Program-made: the position numbers and the translations under genes
Assembly (NCBI GenBank): GCA_016929395.1
Contig: JAFGIX010000020.1
Span: 1-33,076 of the forward strand
Direction of reading: 5' to 3'
DNA from: Candidatus Zymogenus saltonus
GTDB taxonomy: Bacteria > Desulfobacterota > Zymogenia > Zymogenales > Zymogenaceae
Length of the DNA: 33,076 bases
Notes under the pieces: model-generated
Told to the model about the DNA's origin: nothing
The model's database searches: none
The model's input: the letters and a program-made list of their open reading frames with translations, nothing else
In this document: positions 1-6,761 of the stretch, in pieces
How the letters are laid out: each line of letters starts with the position of its first letter
How positions within the stretch are numbered: position 1 is the first letter of the stretch

Positions 1-70
1 AAAGAAACGAGATACCAAAGGAAGCCGCCTAAATCGGCGGCCCCGAGAGGACATACTGTACGGAAGGTGC

Positions 71-382
71 TTGACTTTTACAATTAAGGAATCCATAAGC
101 GCAGTTGAGGCGATGTTAAAAATAATTTCTGGGAGGAAAAATGAAAGTTTGGGTGATGCATTTAAGAATATTGAAAAATCCGGTAGGGTTGAAATAAATA
201 CAAACTTGCAGGAAGCCTATAAACGTATTTATGGTTGGGCCAGCAATGAAGGTATTCGCCATCCAAAGACTAAAGGTGATATTAAAATCTTTCCGGAAGA
301 TGCAAAATACATGCTCGTCTCTTGTTCCGCCTTTGTCAACTACCTTAAGGAAAAGGCGATAAGGGGGGGGATTAAGTTTTAA
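71..382 (+). CDS. AbiJ/HEPN-like protein, C-terminal fragment
   Basis: The 103 residues from a TTG at 71 resemble the C-terminal part of AbiJ-type (HEPN-like) abortive-infection proteins, whose end typically reads like the KESISAVEA, GIRHPK and DAKYMLVSCSAFVNYL stretches seen here. Such proteins are usually about 250-300 residues, so the N-terminal two thirds are missing. The frame stays open back to the window edge, but the codons before about position 80 do not look like the family. A neighbouring frame gives VLDFYN just upstream, close to the DYxNSxKES that usually precedes this motif, so a frameshift near 80-90 is possible. There is no convincing ribosome-binding site at the TTG. It is either the 3' end of a gene cut by the window or a decayed remnant. 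Family assignment is from remembered motif similarity. Confidence 0.5.
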   Translation: MTFTIKESISAVEAMLKIISGRKNESLGDAFKNIEKSGRVEINTNLQEAYKRIYGWASNEGIRHPKTKGDIKIFPEDAKYMLVSCSAFVNYLKEKAIRGGIKF

Positions 383-492
383 CCTTTGTTCTTCAAATGT
401 TTCTCCAAAAGATCCTATTGAAAATTGTCTTGTCAAATTTACTAAATAAGTATATTGTTTAGTCAAATCTGTATAACCTTTCTATTAAAAAA

Positions 493-744
493 ATGTTTCT
501 AATAGTCATCATCATCGCATTCCTTCTCATTGTCGCCGGGCTTGCCGCCATCTTTTTCCTCGGGAGGTGCCTCCTTGAGAAGCGGGAGGGGATTCAGGAG
601 GAGGAGGGGGAAGACATCTTTGATGCGCTTGACAGGAGGCTCGCCGCGGGGGAGATAAGAAAGGACGAGCACGAAAGGCTGTCTAACCTCGCAAGGTCGC
701 GTCCCACGGCCGTCGGGCATGGCGCCAGAGACAAGGAAAAGTAG
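493..744 (+). CDS. small SHOCT-like membrane protein
   Basis: This is an 83-residue protein with one strongly hydrophobic N-terminal segment (about residues 2-24), then an acidic linker and a short helical motif, DALDRRLAAGEIRKDEHERL. That motif matches the pattern of SHOCT (short C-terminal) domains: leucine-rich, with a central 'G-E-I' turn and a following 'EY/EH' helix. SHOCT domains are common at the ends of small bacterial membrane proteins and are thought to mediate oligomerisation. The C-terminal 15 residues are polar and probably disordered. No Shine-Dalgarno is obvious before the ATG. It is separated by about 95 bp from the lipoprotein gene downstream and may be co-transcribed with it. 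Its cellular role is unknown. Confidence 0.6.
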   Translation: MFLIVIIIAFLLIVAGLAAIFFLGRCLLEKREGIQEEEGEDIFDALDRRLAAGEIRKDEHERLSNLARSRPTAVGHGARDKEK

Positions 745-839
745 TCGCATTTGAGGCGGTCTTCCCCGCCCGTCCAAAGGGGCGGAGCGCTGTTTAGATA
801 GTAGTTTTTTGATGAAACAGGTAATAAGTGAGGCTTGAT

Positions 840-1637
840 ATGAAATTGAAAAGATCAGATAGGACTAAAAGCTTCCGTTGGGCGGCGCTTATTGTCACGG
901 CCATCTTTGCGCTGTCCACAAGCTCGGTAATATTGAGCGCCTGCGCAACAATGTCGCCCGCGATAGGCTCCGGTGACCTGAATAAGCTCAAATCCGCCTA
1001 TATCATGGCTGTGGCCGACGCCGAGACGGCGGAGCCAAGCGAGATATCCACAAACCTCGTCCCTATCGTCGAGACGAACAAGAACCTCGTCTGGCGCGGG
1101 GAGCCGGGAAAGAGGGAGCTTCTGGTCGTGACATGGACGTCCTGGAACGGCTACGATGTGCTGGTGGGAAAGAAGATGGTCCTGACGAGGGAGATCTGGG
1201 TGACTACCGTCCCGGAGCTGAAAGAATTCTCCAGAGAAAACCGCCTCGGTAGATTGGCGCCGGAGGCCCTTACCTTGAGGCTCGAAGGGCTTATGGGGCT
1301 TCCGCCGAATAACGGAAAGGACAGGTTTGTGGAGATATGGGTCTCCCCCGAAGACCTTTTTCGCCCCAGCCCCGACCCGGAGGTCACGGATATGGAGGCG
1401 GAGCTCGACTTCCCGGGGCCGAAGCGGCTCGTCACGATCTCGAAAAAACATATCCTCTGGTTCAACGACCTCAGGTCGAAGTCGTACGGCGAGGGTGGAT
1501 ACCCGTGGACGAGACTCGGCTACACCTACGACTGGGGAAGCAAAGAGGGCGAGGTGGGCCTGAGCGAGTTTGTCATAATGGAGGGGGCAGAGGTCACGAT
1601 CAACTCGGTAACCAAGACCTCCGACTACTGTAAGTAG
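840..1637 (+). CDS. lipoprotein of unknown function
   Basis: I place the start at the ATG at 840 (265 residues). A GAGG lies 7 nt upstream, overlapping an alternative GTG at 828. The N-terminus is basic and then hydrophobic, ending in LSAC followed by ATMSP, a good lipobox, so the mature protein should be anchored by a lipidated Cys near residue 35. There is no Asp at +2, so outer-membrane sorting is plausible. The middle contains WxGEPGKRELLVVTWTSW. The end contains YPWTRLGYTYDWG, then a xVGLSEFVI-type strand and a terminal YC. This end pattern looks like a conserved uncharacterised periplasmic family, but I know no function for it. A strong multi-arm terminator follows at 1663-1758. Confidence 0.75.
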   Translation: MKLKRSDRTKSFRWAALIVTAIFALSTSSVILSACATMSPAIGSGDLNKLKSAYIMAVADAETAEPSEISTNLVPIVETNKNLVWRGEPGKRELLVVTWTSWNGYDVLVGKKMVLTREIWVTTVPELKEFSRENRLGRLAPEALTLRLEGLMGLPPNNGKDRFVEIWVSPEDLFRPSPDPEVTDMEAELDFPGPKRLVTISKKHILWFNDLRSKSYGEGGYPWTRLGYTYDWGSKEGEVGLSEFVIMEGAEVTINSVTKTSDYCK

Positions 1638-1662
1638 ACATTTGCCAATCCACGAGGGGCAA

Positions 1663-1758
1663 AAAGGCCGGGATTTCCGAAAAAAGCTCCTTTCTGTCGC
1701 CCGAAAATGCGTTTTTCGGCGACAAAAGAGGGAAATCAGGGCCTTTTCCCCTTTTTTC
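1663..1758 (+). terminator. nested-stem terminator after the lipoprotein gene
   Basis: An outer stem pairs about 1665-1678 (GGCC, GATTTCC) with about 1731-1744 (GGAAATC, GGCC). Inside it lies a strong hairpin at 1694-1724, TGTCGCC..GAAAA against TTTTCGGCGACA with a single bulge. A T-rich run (1743-1757) follows. It lies 25-120 nt after the lipoprotein stop and before the M23 promoter, so it should insulate the two units. The nested architecture is more elaborate than an ordinary intrinsic terminator. Confidence 0.65.
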
Positions 1759-1792
1759 ATCAGTGTAAAATAATTAAATTTATATAATATTA

Positions 1793-1821
1793 TTGACATT
1801 AGCTCAATTTAATGATAGATT
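1793..1821 (+). promoter_or_regulatory. sigma70-type promoter for the first M23 gene
   Basis: An exact TTGACA at 1793-1798, a 17-nt spacer and TAGATT at 1816-1821. The predicted start of transcription is about 80 nt before the M23 start codon at 1907. The site lies just after the terminator of the preceding gene, which supports a new transcription unit. Confidence 0.6.
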
Positions 1822-1906
1822 CCAAACTCGCCTTCTTTGTTTTTAGCCTCCGTAACACTATTTTCATTTCGAGTTCGATATTTGGTTCGGTATTTGATAT
1901 TTAGCT

Positions 1907-2821
1907 ATGAATTATCGAAGTTATTATACCATTATGATAGTTACGGACGGGGCTGAGAGTCTGAGCAGATTTAAGATATCGTCCATATCCCTGAATATCA
2001 TGATTTTTCTATTCATCGCCTCATTTATCCTCTCCGGCGTCCTCGCCGTGAGCTACGTGAAAATGCACATGGAGTCTAAGAAGTTGGCGTATCTCGAGGA
2101 GGAGACGGAGGTTCAGGAGAGACAAATAAAGGAGTTCGAGAGCACCTTCGCCGACCTGTCAACCCGACTGAACGGGTTGAAGGCCCTGAATGACAAGCTT
2201 TGCGATATGGCGGACGTGAAGGTATACTCGGGGGGATACGAGATGTTCGGCATAGGCGGCCCCCTTGTTGATGAAGAGGGAGAGTCAAAAACCGACAAGG
2301 ACGATTTCGGCTCTTTCACGGATAAAATCAGCAATGATATTGATAGACTCCAGAAGAAATCGGAGACGCAGGGAAAGAGCCTCCAGGAGCTCTACAGCTT
2401 CCTCGAGGGGCAGCAGAACCGCCTCGATTCCACCCCCTCGATTCTGCCTACGAGGGGTATCTACAACGTAAAGGGCTTCGGTTTCAGGAAAGACCCGATC
2501 ACCGGCAAGCTGAGAATGCACAACGGCGTCGATATAATCAACAAGGCCGGTACCCCGATATTTGCGCCGGCGGTGGGAGTCGTATCCTTTACGGGAATCA
2601 GGACCGGTTACGGCAAATACGTCATCATAGATCACGGCTACGGAATCTCCACCGGCTACGGCCATCTTGAAAACATCCTTGTTGACGAGGGGGACAGGGT
2701 AAAGCGCGGGCAAAAGATCGCCCTCATGGGAAACACCGGGCGCTCAATCGGCACCCACCTCCACTACGAGGTAAGAATAAACGATGTGCCGATAAATCCG
2801 CTCCTCTTTGTCTTGAACTGA
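1907..2821 (+). CDS. M23 (LytM) family peptidase, first of a tandem pair
   Basis: This 304-residue protein has a short cytoplasmic head, one membrane segment (about residues 22-45), a coiled-coil region (about 50-95) and a C-terminal M23/LytM domain (about 180-304). The zinc-site motifs are intact: HNGVD (His205, Asp209) and HLHYE (284-288), with the GYGKYVIIDHGYG and YGHL strands between them. M23 enzymes cleave peptide cross-bridges of peptidoglycan, and an intact site suggests an active hydrolase. The transmembrane plus coiled-coil plus LytM layout resembles membrane-anchored division or envelope hydrolases and the EnvC-like group. The start fits an alignment with the paralogue that follows 147 bp downstream. 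No strong ribosome-binding site is visible. Confidence 0.88.
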   Translation: MNYRSYYTIMIVTDGAESLSRFKISSISLNIMIFLFIASFILSGVLAVSYVKMHMESKKLAYLEEETEVQERQIKEFESTFADLSTRLNGLKALNDKLCDMADVKVYSGGYEMFGIGGPLVDEEGESKTDKDDFGSFTDKISNDIDRLQKKSETQGKSLQELYSFLEGQQNRLDSTPSILPTRGIYNVKGFGFRKDPITGKLRMHNGVDIINKAGTPIFAPAVGVVSFTGIRTGYGKYVIIDHGYGISTGYGHLENILVDEGDRVKRGQKIALMGNTGRSIGTHLHYEVRINDVPINPLLFVLN

Positions 2822-2968
2822 AAAATTGAGAGTGGTGAGTGCAAGTTTTTTTATATGACAGGAGATGTTGTCCATAATCTTCGATCGATATGTTAAGTAT
2901 TTGTGTTGATAAACGGTTTTCGTAAGGCGGCTTTATACTAAAATCCTAAATTGGGATAGATTTTAATC

Positions 2969-3859
2969 ATGGTAAGAAAAAAACATTATACCGTTATAAT
3001 AGTCCCGGAAAGGGCCTCGACCCTTTTCAAGCTGAAATTCTCCAACCACTCTCTATATATTCTTACGGCTTTAATCCTTGCGACTTTTATAATATCGGGA
3101 TATATGTTTTACAACTATATAGATGTTCGATCCAGATATGTTGAAATGGGAGACCTCTCCGAACAGAACAGACAGCTGAAGGAGGAGCTCAAAGGATTTG
3201 AGAAGACCTATGAAACCCTCTCGGCGAGAATGGATAAGATAAAGGGATTCGACGAGAAGATTAGAGATCTCGCCGACATCGATGAGTACACCGAAGAGAA
3301 GACCCTCTTCGGCATCGGGGGTCCCATCCCCGGAGGGAAGGAGAAATCTTCCCTCGACGATAGAACGTCCGCCCTCTTCGATGAGCTGAACAGCGAGATC
3401 GAAAGGCTCAGTGAGGTGGCAAATCACGAGGAGCAAAGCCTGAACGAGCTTCTGAGCTTCCTGGAAGAGCAGGAAAACCTCCTTGCCTCCACGCCCTCCA
3501 TCTGGCCGACCCGGGGATTTGTCACATCCGGCTTCGGGTTTCGCGGAAGGAGGATGCACGAGGGGCTCGACATAGCAAACAGGGTCGGTACCAGAATTAA
3601 CGCCTCGGCGGACGGCATCGTTATATTTGCCGGCATCAGAAGCGGCTACGGCAAATTCCTGATAATAGATCACGGCTACGGCATCTCAACCTGTTACGGT
3701 CACCTCAACAGCATAGACGCCAGAGAGGGTCAAAGACTCAAAAGAGGGGAGAGGTTGGGCACAATTGGAAACACGGGGCGGAGCACCGGCCCCCACCTCC
3801 ACTATGAGGTCAGGATAAACGGCGTTCCCGTGAATCCGGTCAACTACATTCTAAACTAA
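2969..3859 (+). CDS. M23 (LytM) family peptidase, second of a tandem pair
   Basis: A 296-residue paralogue of the preceding gene with the same order of parts: a basic head, membrane segment (about 22-45), coiled coil (about 50-95), a conserved LFGIGGP linker and a C-terminal LytM domain (about 170-296). The Zn ligands are present in HEGLD (His197, Asp201) and HLHYE (276-280). The similarity runs the full length, including the linker, so this is a gene duplication and not shuffling of the peptidase domain. The linker and catalytic domain are more alike than the head and coiled coil, which suggests different partners or localisation. A 147-bp gap separates the copies, so separate transcription is possible, but I see only a -10-like TATACT at 2934 without a good -35. 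Confidence 0.88.
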   Translation: MVRKKHYTVIIVPERASTLFKLKFSNHSLYILTALILATFIISGYMFYNYIDVRSRYVEMGDLSEQNRQLKEELKGFEKTYETLSARMDKIKGFDEKIRDLADIDEYTEEKTLFGIGGPIPGGKEKSSLDDRTSALFDELNSEIERLSEVANHEEQSLNELLSFLEEQENLLASTPSIWPTRGFVTSGFGFRGRRMHEGLDIANRVGTRINASADGIVIFAGIRSGYGKFLIIDHGYGISTCYGHLNSIDAREGQRLKRGERLGTIGNTGRSTGPHLHYEVRINGVPVNPVNYILN

Positions 3860-3898
3860 TCGGTCGGGATCTAAATTGTGGTAGGGAGAGAGGGAGAG

Positions 3899-4092
3899 GG
3901 AGATTTTTTTATTTGATCGACGAGGGTGGCGGGGATAAACGAAAATTCCCTTTTTCTGATTTATCAAGGGGGCAGGGGATAGAAAGTAGGGAGTTAAGGA
4001 GATTTTTTTATTTAATCGATGTGGAGAGATGGGTAGGGGGGGGTGGGCAGGGGAAATCAGGATTTCAGTTTTCTGATTTATTAAGGGGGAGG
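3899..4092 (+). repeat. two imperfect direct repeats, about 100-bp period
   Basis: Unit 1 (about 3899-3977) and unit 2 (about 3999-4092) share an opening GGAGATTTTTTTATTT, an ATCGAyG block a few bases on, and a closing TTCTGATTTATyAAGGGGG. The middles are divergent and purine-rich. They look like a decayed tandem duplication of a non-coding element. Confidence 0.6.
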
Positions 4093-4447
4093 GAAAGAGG
4101 GTGTTGCCGGTTCGATGATGCGGGGAAGTGGACAGACGGGTTGAATGAGAGTAAGTGAGCAAGGGGGCAGTGGGCAGGGCTTTGTTCTTGGGGTCTTCAA
4201 TTCATCGAGTGAAGGGGGAGGGGGGATGTCTTGTAGATTCGATCAATAGGGGGGATGAGATGGGGAGCGCCCGCTTTTCTATTGCAGTGCCTTTATAAAA
4301 AAGCGAAAAACCCCTTAATTGTAAAGACCTTTCAATCCGCTGATCTTCCATGGGCGTGATTAATCAATAATTGCCTTCCTCCTTTAAGGAAATAACTTAT
4401 CTTCACAATATCATAAAGTCAGGGTATCTATATTGTCTAAAAGAAAT

Positions 4448-4488
4448 GGGGACACCGGCGGGTGAGATAGGGCCGATGTCCCCTTTTT
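4448..4488 (+). terminator. terminator-like hairpin, repeat copy 1
   Basis: A 12-bp stem, GGGGACACCGGC (4448-4459) against GCCGATGTCCCC (4472-4483), with one mismatch and a 12-nt loop, followed by TTTTT. It lies just beyond the 3' end of the minus-strand gene at 4539-5285. The left arm and loop recur at 5497-5520 on the other side of that gene (21 of 24 bases identical). Confidence 0.6.
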
Positions 4489-4538
4489 ATATTAGTAAGT
4501 CGATTTGTTCCGTCAAAAAGAGGCGGGCGAAAGTATTA

Positions 4539-5285
4539 TCAGCCTTTCCATTCTGGAAGTGCTTCCGGCGGCCAACCATCAGCGGTCTCTCCCCCTTTCT
4601 TGAATCTAAAATCACATACGGGACCGCCTGACGCTAGGGTAGACGTGCGATAAAAGCCCGTAAAAAGGCTCTTGCATACACAATAATCGGTGATGCAGAG
4701 ATACGGCGTGAACTCCTCAATCCCTAAAGATTGGAAGAACTTTAAAATTCCGCATTCCTTGATGTCCAATCCATAGTCGAAACTCTCCCCGTCCCCCCCC
4801 ACATAATCGTATACAAAGCCCTTGGGGTAAATTCCGCTTTTAGACTCCGAAACGCCTCCCTCGTATCTTTTTTTGACAAAGGGCGAAAAACTCCACGCTC
4901 CCATTAACCATCTGATGGATCTAGGGAGGGTATTGAGATAATACTCGAAGGACCTGTACAGCGTCAAACCGATGTCCCGCAGCGGTATCCCGCTGCGGTT
5001 CATAGCTTGGTAAAACGAGACGGCGTATGCGGAAAGGACCATCTCCCTGATAAAGGGGCTCTTTTTGCCGCCGACATCGGGTATTTTTGGGATGATCTCT
5101 TCAAGCTCCAACAGCAGCTGCGGTATTAGGGTTTCCGCAAATTCGCCTCCAAATTGAGACTCGATGTAAGGATACATCTTTTTTAACATCGAATTGAATT
5201 GCCCGACAATACTTCTCTTCCTCTTTAGGTAGTACTTGTCTTCGCCGTTCATTCTGACGTCTTTTTGGATTTCGTCAGTTTCCAT
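4539..5285 (-). CDS. L-2-amino-thiazoline-4-carboxylic acid hydrolase-like protein
   Basis: This 248-residue soluble protein resembles the ATC hydrolase family, named for an enzyme that opens 2-amino-thiazoline-4-carboxylate on the route to cysteine in pseudomonads. Many relatives in anaerobes have no known substrate. Supporting features are the mixed helical N-terminal half, the central YGLDIKECGILKFF segment, the FTPYLCITDYCVCKSLF stretch and a C-terminal CDFRFKKGG, a signature ending of the family. Several cysteines (in KECG, YLCITDYCVC and VCDFRF) are consistent with the family's conserved Cys. The ATG is preceded by AAGGA at a 6-nt spacing. The gene stands alone between two related hairpin repeats. 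The real substrate cannot be inferred from the neighbours. Confidence 0.65.
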   Translation of the reverse strand: METDEIQKDVRMNGEDKYYLKRKRSIVGQFNSMLKKMYPYIESQFGGEFAETLIPQLLLELEEIIPKIPDVGGKKSPFIREMVLSAYAVSFYQAMNRSGIPLRDIGLTLYRSFEYYLNTLPRSIRWLMGAWSFSPFVKKRYEGGVSESKSGIYPKGFVYDYVGGDGESFDYGLDIKECGILKFFQSLGIEEFTPYLCITDYCVCKSLFTGFYRTSTLASGGPVCDFRFKKGGETADGWPPEALPEWKG

Positions 5286-5583
5286 GGTTTTTCCTTAATA
5301 ACCTTTTGTATTGACACCTTGAGATGCTTGAAAAACTTTTATTGTAGCAAAATCACTTTACCAAATTCCACCTCATTAAGCTCTGTTGAAGGTTTTTAGT
5401 CTATAACAGCGTTTGCTCTTTTCAAGGCAGACCTAGGATGAACAATGTCCCAGGGAAGGGAATCGAAACAAAATGTTTGTCTCATATAACGATGAGGGGG
5501 ACACCGGCAGAGGAGATAGGTAAAGTGCCCCCTTTTCAATGTTATATGTTCAGATAGAGCATGCAATTTTCAATTCAACTTCA
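5286..5583. other. 298-bp intergenic region before the ATC hydrolase-like gene
   Basis: It holds the hairpin repeat at 5483-5548. I see no clear promoter: a TACAAT-like -10 on the minus strand near 5341 lacks a good -35. No small gene is supported. Confidence 0.4.
5483..5548 (+). repeat. long inverted repeat, repeat copy 2
   Basis: Outer arms CATATAAC (5483-5490) and GTTATATG (5541-5548) enclose an inner stem, GGGGG..CAC (5496-5504) against GTGCCCCC (about 5525-5532), followed by TTTT. The segment 5497-5520 matches 4448-4471 at 21 of 24 positions. It lies just past the 3' end of the minus-strand gene at 5584 and could act as a terminator or a non-autonomous repeat. Confidence 0.55.
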
Positions 5584-6417
5584 CTATGCGACCATCTCCC
5601 GCCAAGGCACCAAGTCCCAGTCCACATCCTCTCCCGACCCCGATAGCTTTAAGACCACAATCCTCGTGTCACCGCCCAGGGGGGAGTCGACCTCTTTACA
5701 TTTTACCGAAAGGCTCTCCTTTTTCGCCAGGCTCTCTCCTATCCCCTCGATCTGGTTTTTGAGTATTGTAAGGGACGCCTTATCGCCGCCCACCTCGGCC
5801 TCGTATATTCCTTTCATAACAAATACGACAACGCGATCCTCTGCCTTCATAAAAAGTTCCAGCTTCCCCCAGCCCAGCGTCCTGAAATTTTGGGGCATTA
5901 TTCCGCCCATGCTCGAAATGACCTTATCCATTGAATCCCAGTTAAAGGCCTTGCCCACCGAATTGGCAAACTCCCTTCCGGCCTTTCGGGACGCCTGCCC
6001 TATGATGGCGTTGGCTCCCCTCTCCGTAAGGGCCTTTTCCGCCGATGACTTGAACGCCCCGATGGTCTTCAGGGGCCACAGCTTGGTTTTGAGGAAATTT
6101 CCATATTTCATATTCCTGCTCTTGCCGTCCCACTCAAGCTCGGCCGGTTTATTATTGATTTCTTCAAACGGTGACAGAAATTGGTCCATTTTATCCTCGA
6201 AGGAGCGCCAGTTCAGGCCGTTTGACTCGGAATAGTCGATTCCGATGGATAAGGCCATATCCTTGATCACCATCTTCTCCAGCGCCGTGCCCCCCGATTT
6301 CGTAAGCTCCTCTATAAAACCCCTGATGAAACCCTCGGCGTACATTACCAGTCTCCCGAAGTTTGATTCGATAATACCGTTATCAGGGTCCCACTTTATC
6401 CATTTTTGCTCCGTCAT
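5584..6417 (-). CDS. unknown protein, possibly V4R-like
   Basis: I place the start at the ATG ending at 6417 (277 residues), because a GGAGG sits 5 nt upstream and would overlap the alternative TTG at 6429. The protein is soluble, without signal peptide or membrane segment. The second half (about residues 135-260) has a run reading GxAxRKAGREFANSVG, then TLGWGKLEL, a VVFVMKGIYEAEVGG strand and a VKCKEVDSPLGGDTRIVVLKL ending. This loosely follows V4R domains (the fold shared with vinyl-reductase and heme-NO-binding proteins), where a Cys near the end often binds ligand. The resemblance is weak and I do not assign a function. The first half may be a diverged duplicate of the same fold. Confidence 0.65.
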   Translation of the reverse strand: MTEQKWIKWDPDNGIIESNFGRLVMYAEGFIRGFIEELTKSGGTALEKMVIKDMALSIGIDYSESNGLNWRSFEDKMDQFLSPFEEINNKPAELEWDGKSRNMKYGNFLKTKLWPLKTIGAFKSSAEKALTERGANAIIGQASRKAGREFANSVGKAFNWDSMDKVISSMGGIMPQNFRTLGWGKLELFMKAEDRVVVFVMKGIYEAEVGGDKASLTILKNQIEGIGESLAKKESLSVKCKEVDSPLGGDTRIVVLKLSGSGEDVDWDLVPWREMVA

Positions 6418-6523
6418 CTTATCCTCCAATATATAATATTTAAGCTCAAAGGCGGCACTAATAAATTCACAGCTTTCCCTCTATTCTATAGACGCTTTTA
6501 AGCCCGTGATTATTTTATTGCCT

Positions 6524-6694
6524 TCACTTTTTTTCGCACCCTTCGCCCTTCACATACATGGCGCAGTTTCCCGACATCGGGCACGAGCCGCAGCCGCTTG
6601 CGCCGTCTTTTAATGAGAGGGCCTTGACTATCCTTCGGATAATGTAGAAGGAAGCCAATAGCACCACGGAAAAAACAATAATTATATCCCACAT
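6524..6694 (-). CDS. FeoB-associated Cys-rich membrane protein
   Basis: A 56-residue protein starting MWDIIIVFSVV: one N-terminal transmembrane helix (about 3-20), a basic RRIVK stretch and a Cys-rich tail, with SGCGSCPMSGNC and a further Cys near the end (GEGC). This is the typical form of the small proteins found after feoB in many anaerobes (FeoB-associated Cys-rich membrane protein family). They replace FeoC in position and are presumed to bind iron or a Fe-S cluster at the inner face of the transporter. A strong GGAGGG lies 8 nt before the ATG. It begins 67 nt after the feoB stop, so it is the last gene of the feo unit. A slightly longer ORF in another frame (6510-6692) is only a shadow. 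Confidence 0.88.
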   Translation of the reverse strand: MWDIIIVFSVVLLASFYIIRRIVKALSLKDGASGCGSCPMSGNCAMYVKGEGCEKK

Positions 6695-6761
6695 CTTACA
6701 ATCCCTCCTCTTTAAAAATTACTGACCCGTCCCTGTCTCCGATGATGAGGGGCGCTCTCGA

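Larger units (their letters stand above)
3860..4538. other. 679-bp non-coding, purine-rich intergenic region
   Basis: No convincing gene. It holds two imperfect direct repeats (3899-4092), long G-rich tracts on the plus strand including a possible G-quadruplex motif at 4031-4053 (G3, TA, G8, T, G3, CA, G4) and a terminator-like hairpin at 4448-4488. The region lies between the convergent M23 and thiazoline-carboxylate hydrolase-like genes. Confidence 0.6.

Noticed and set aside
855-1799. Long minus-strand frame opposite the lipoprotein gene
   Set aside because: It crosses the lipoprotein gene and its terminator, and has no start signal or recognisable product.
3851-4162. Minus-strand 103-codon frame with repeated PLINQK/NKKISL words
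   Set aside because: The repeats come from the non-coding direct repeats read in frame; composition is low-complexity and no ribosome-binding site or family resemblance is present.
6510-6692. 60-codon minus-strand frame after feoB
   Set aside because: It overlaps the FeoB-associated Cys-rich gene in another frame; the 56-residue protein has the ribosome-binding site, the helix and the cysteines.
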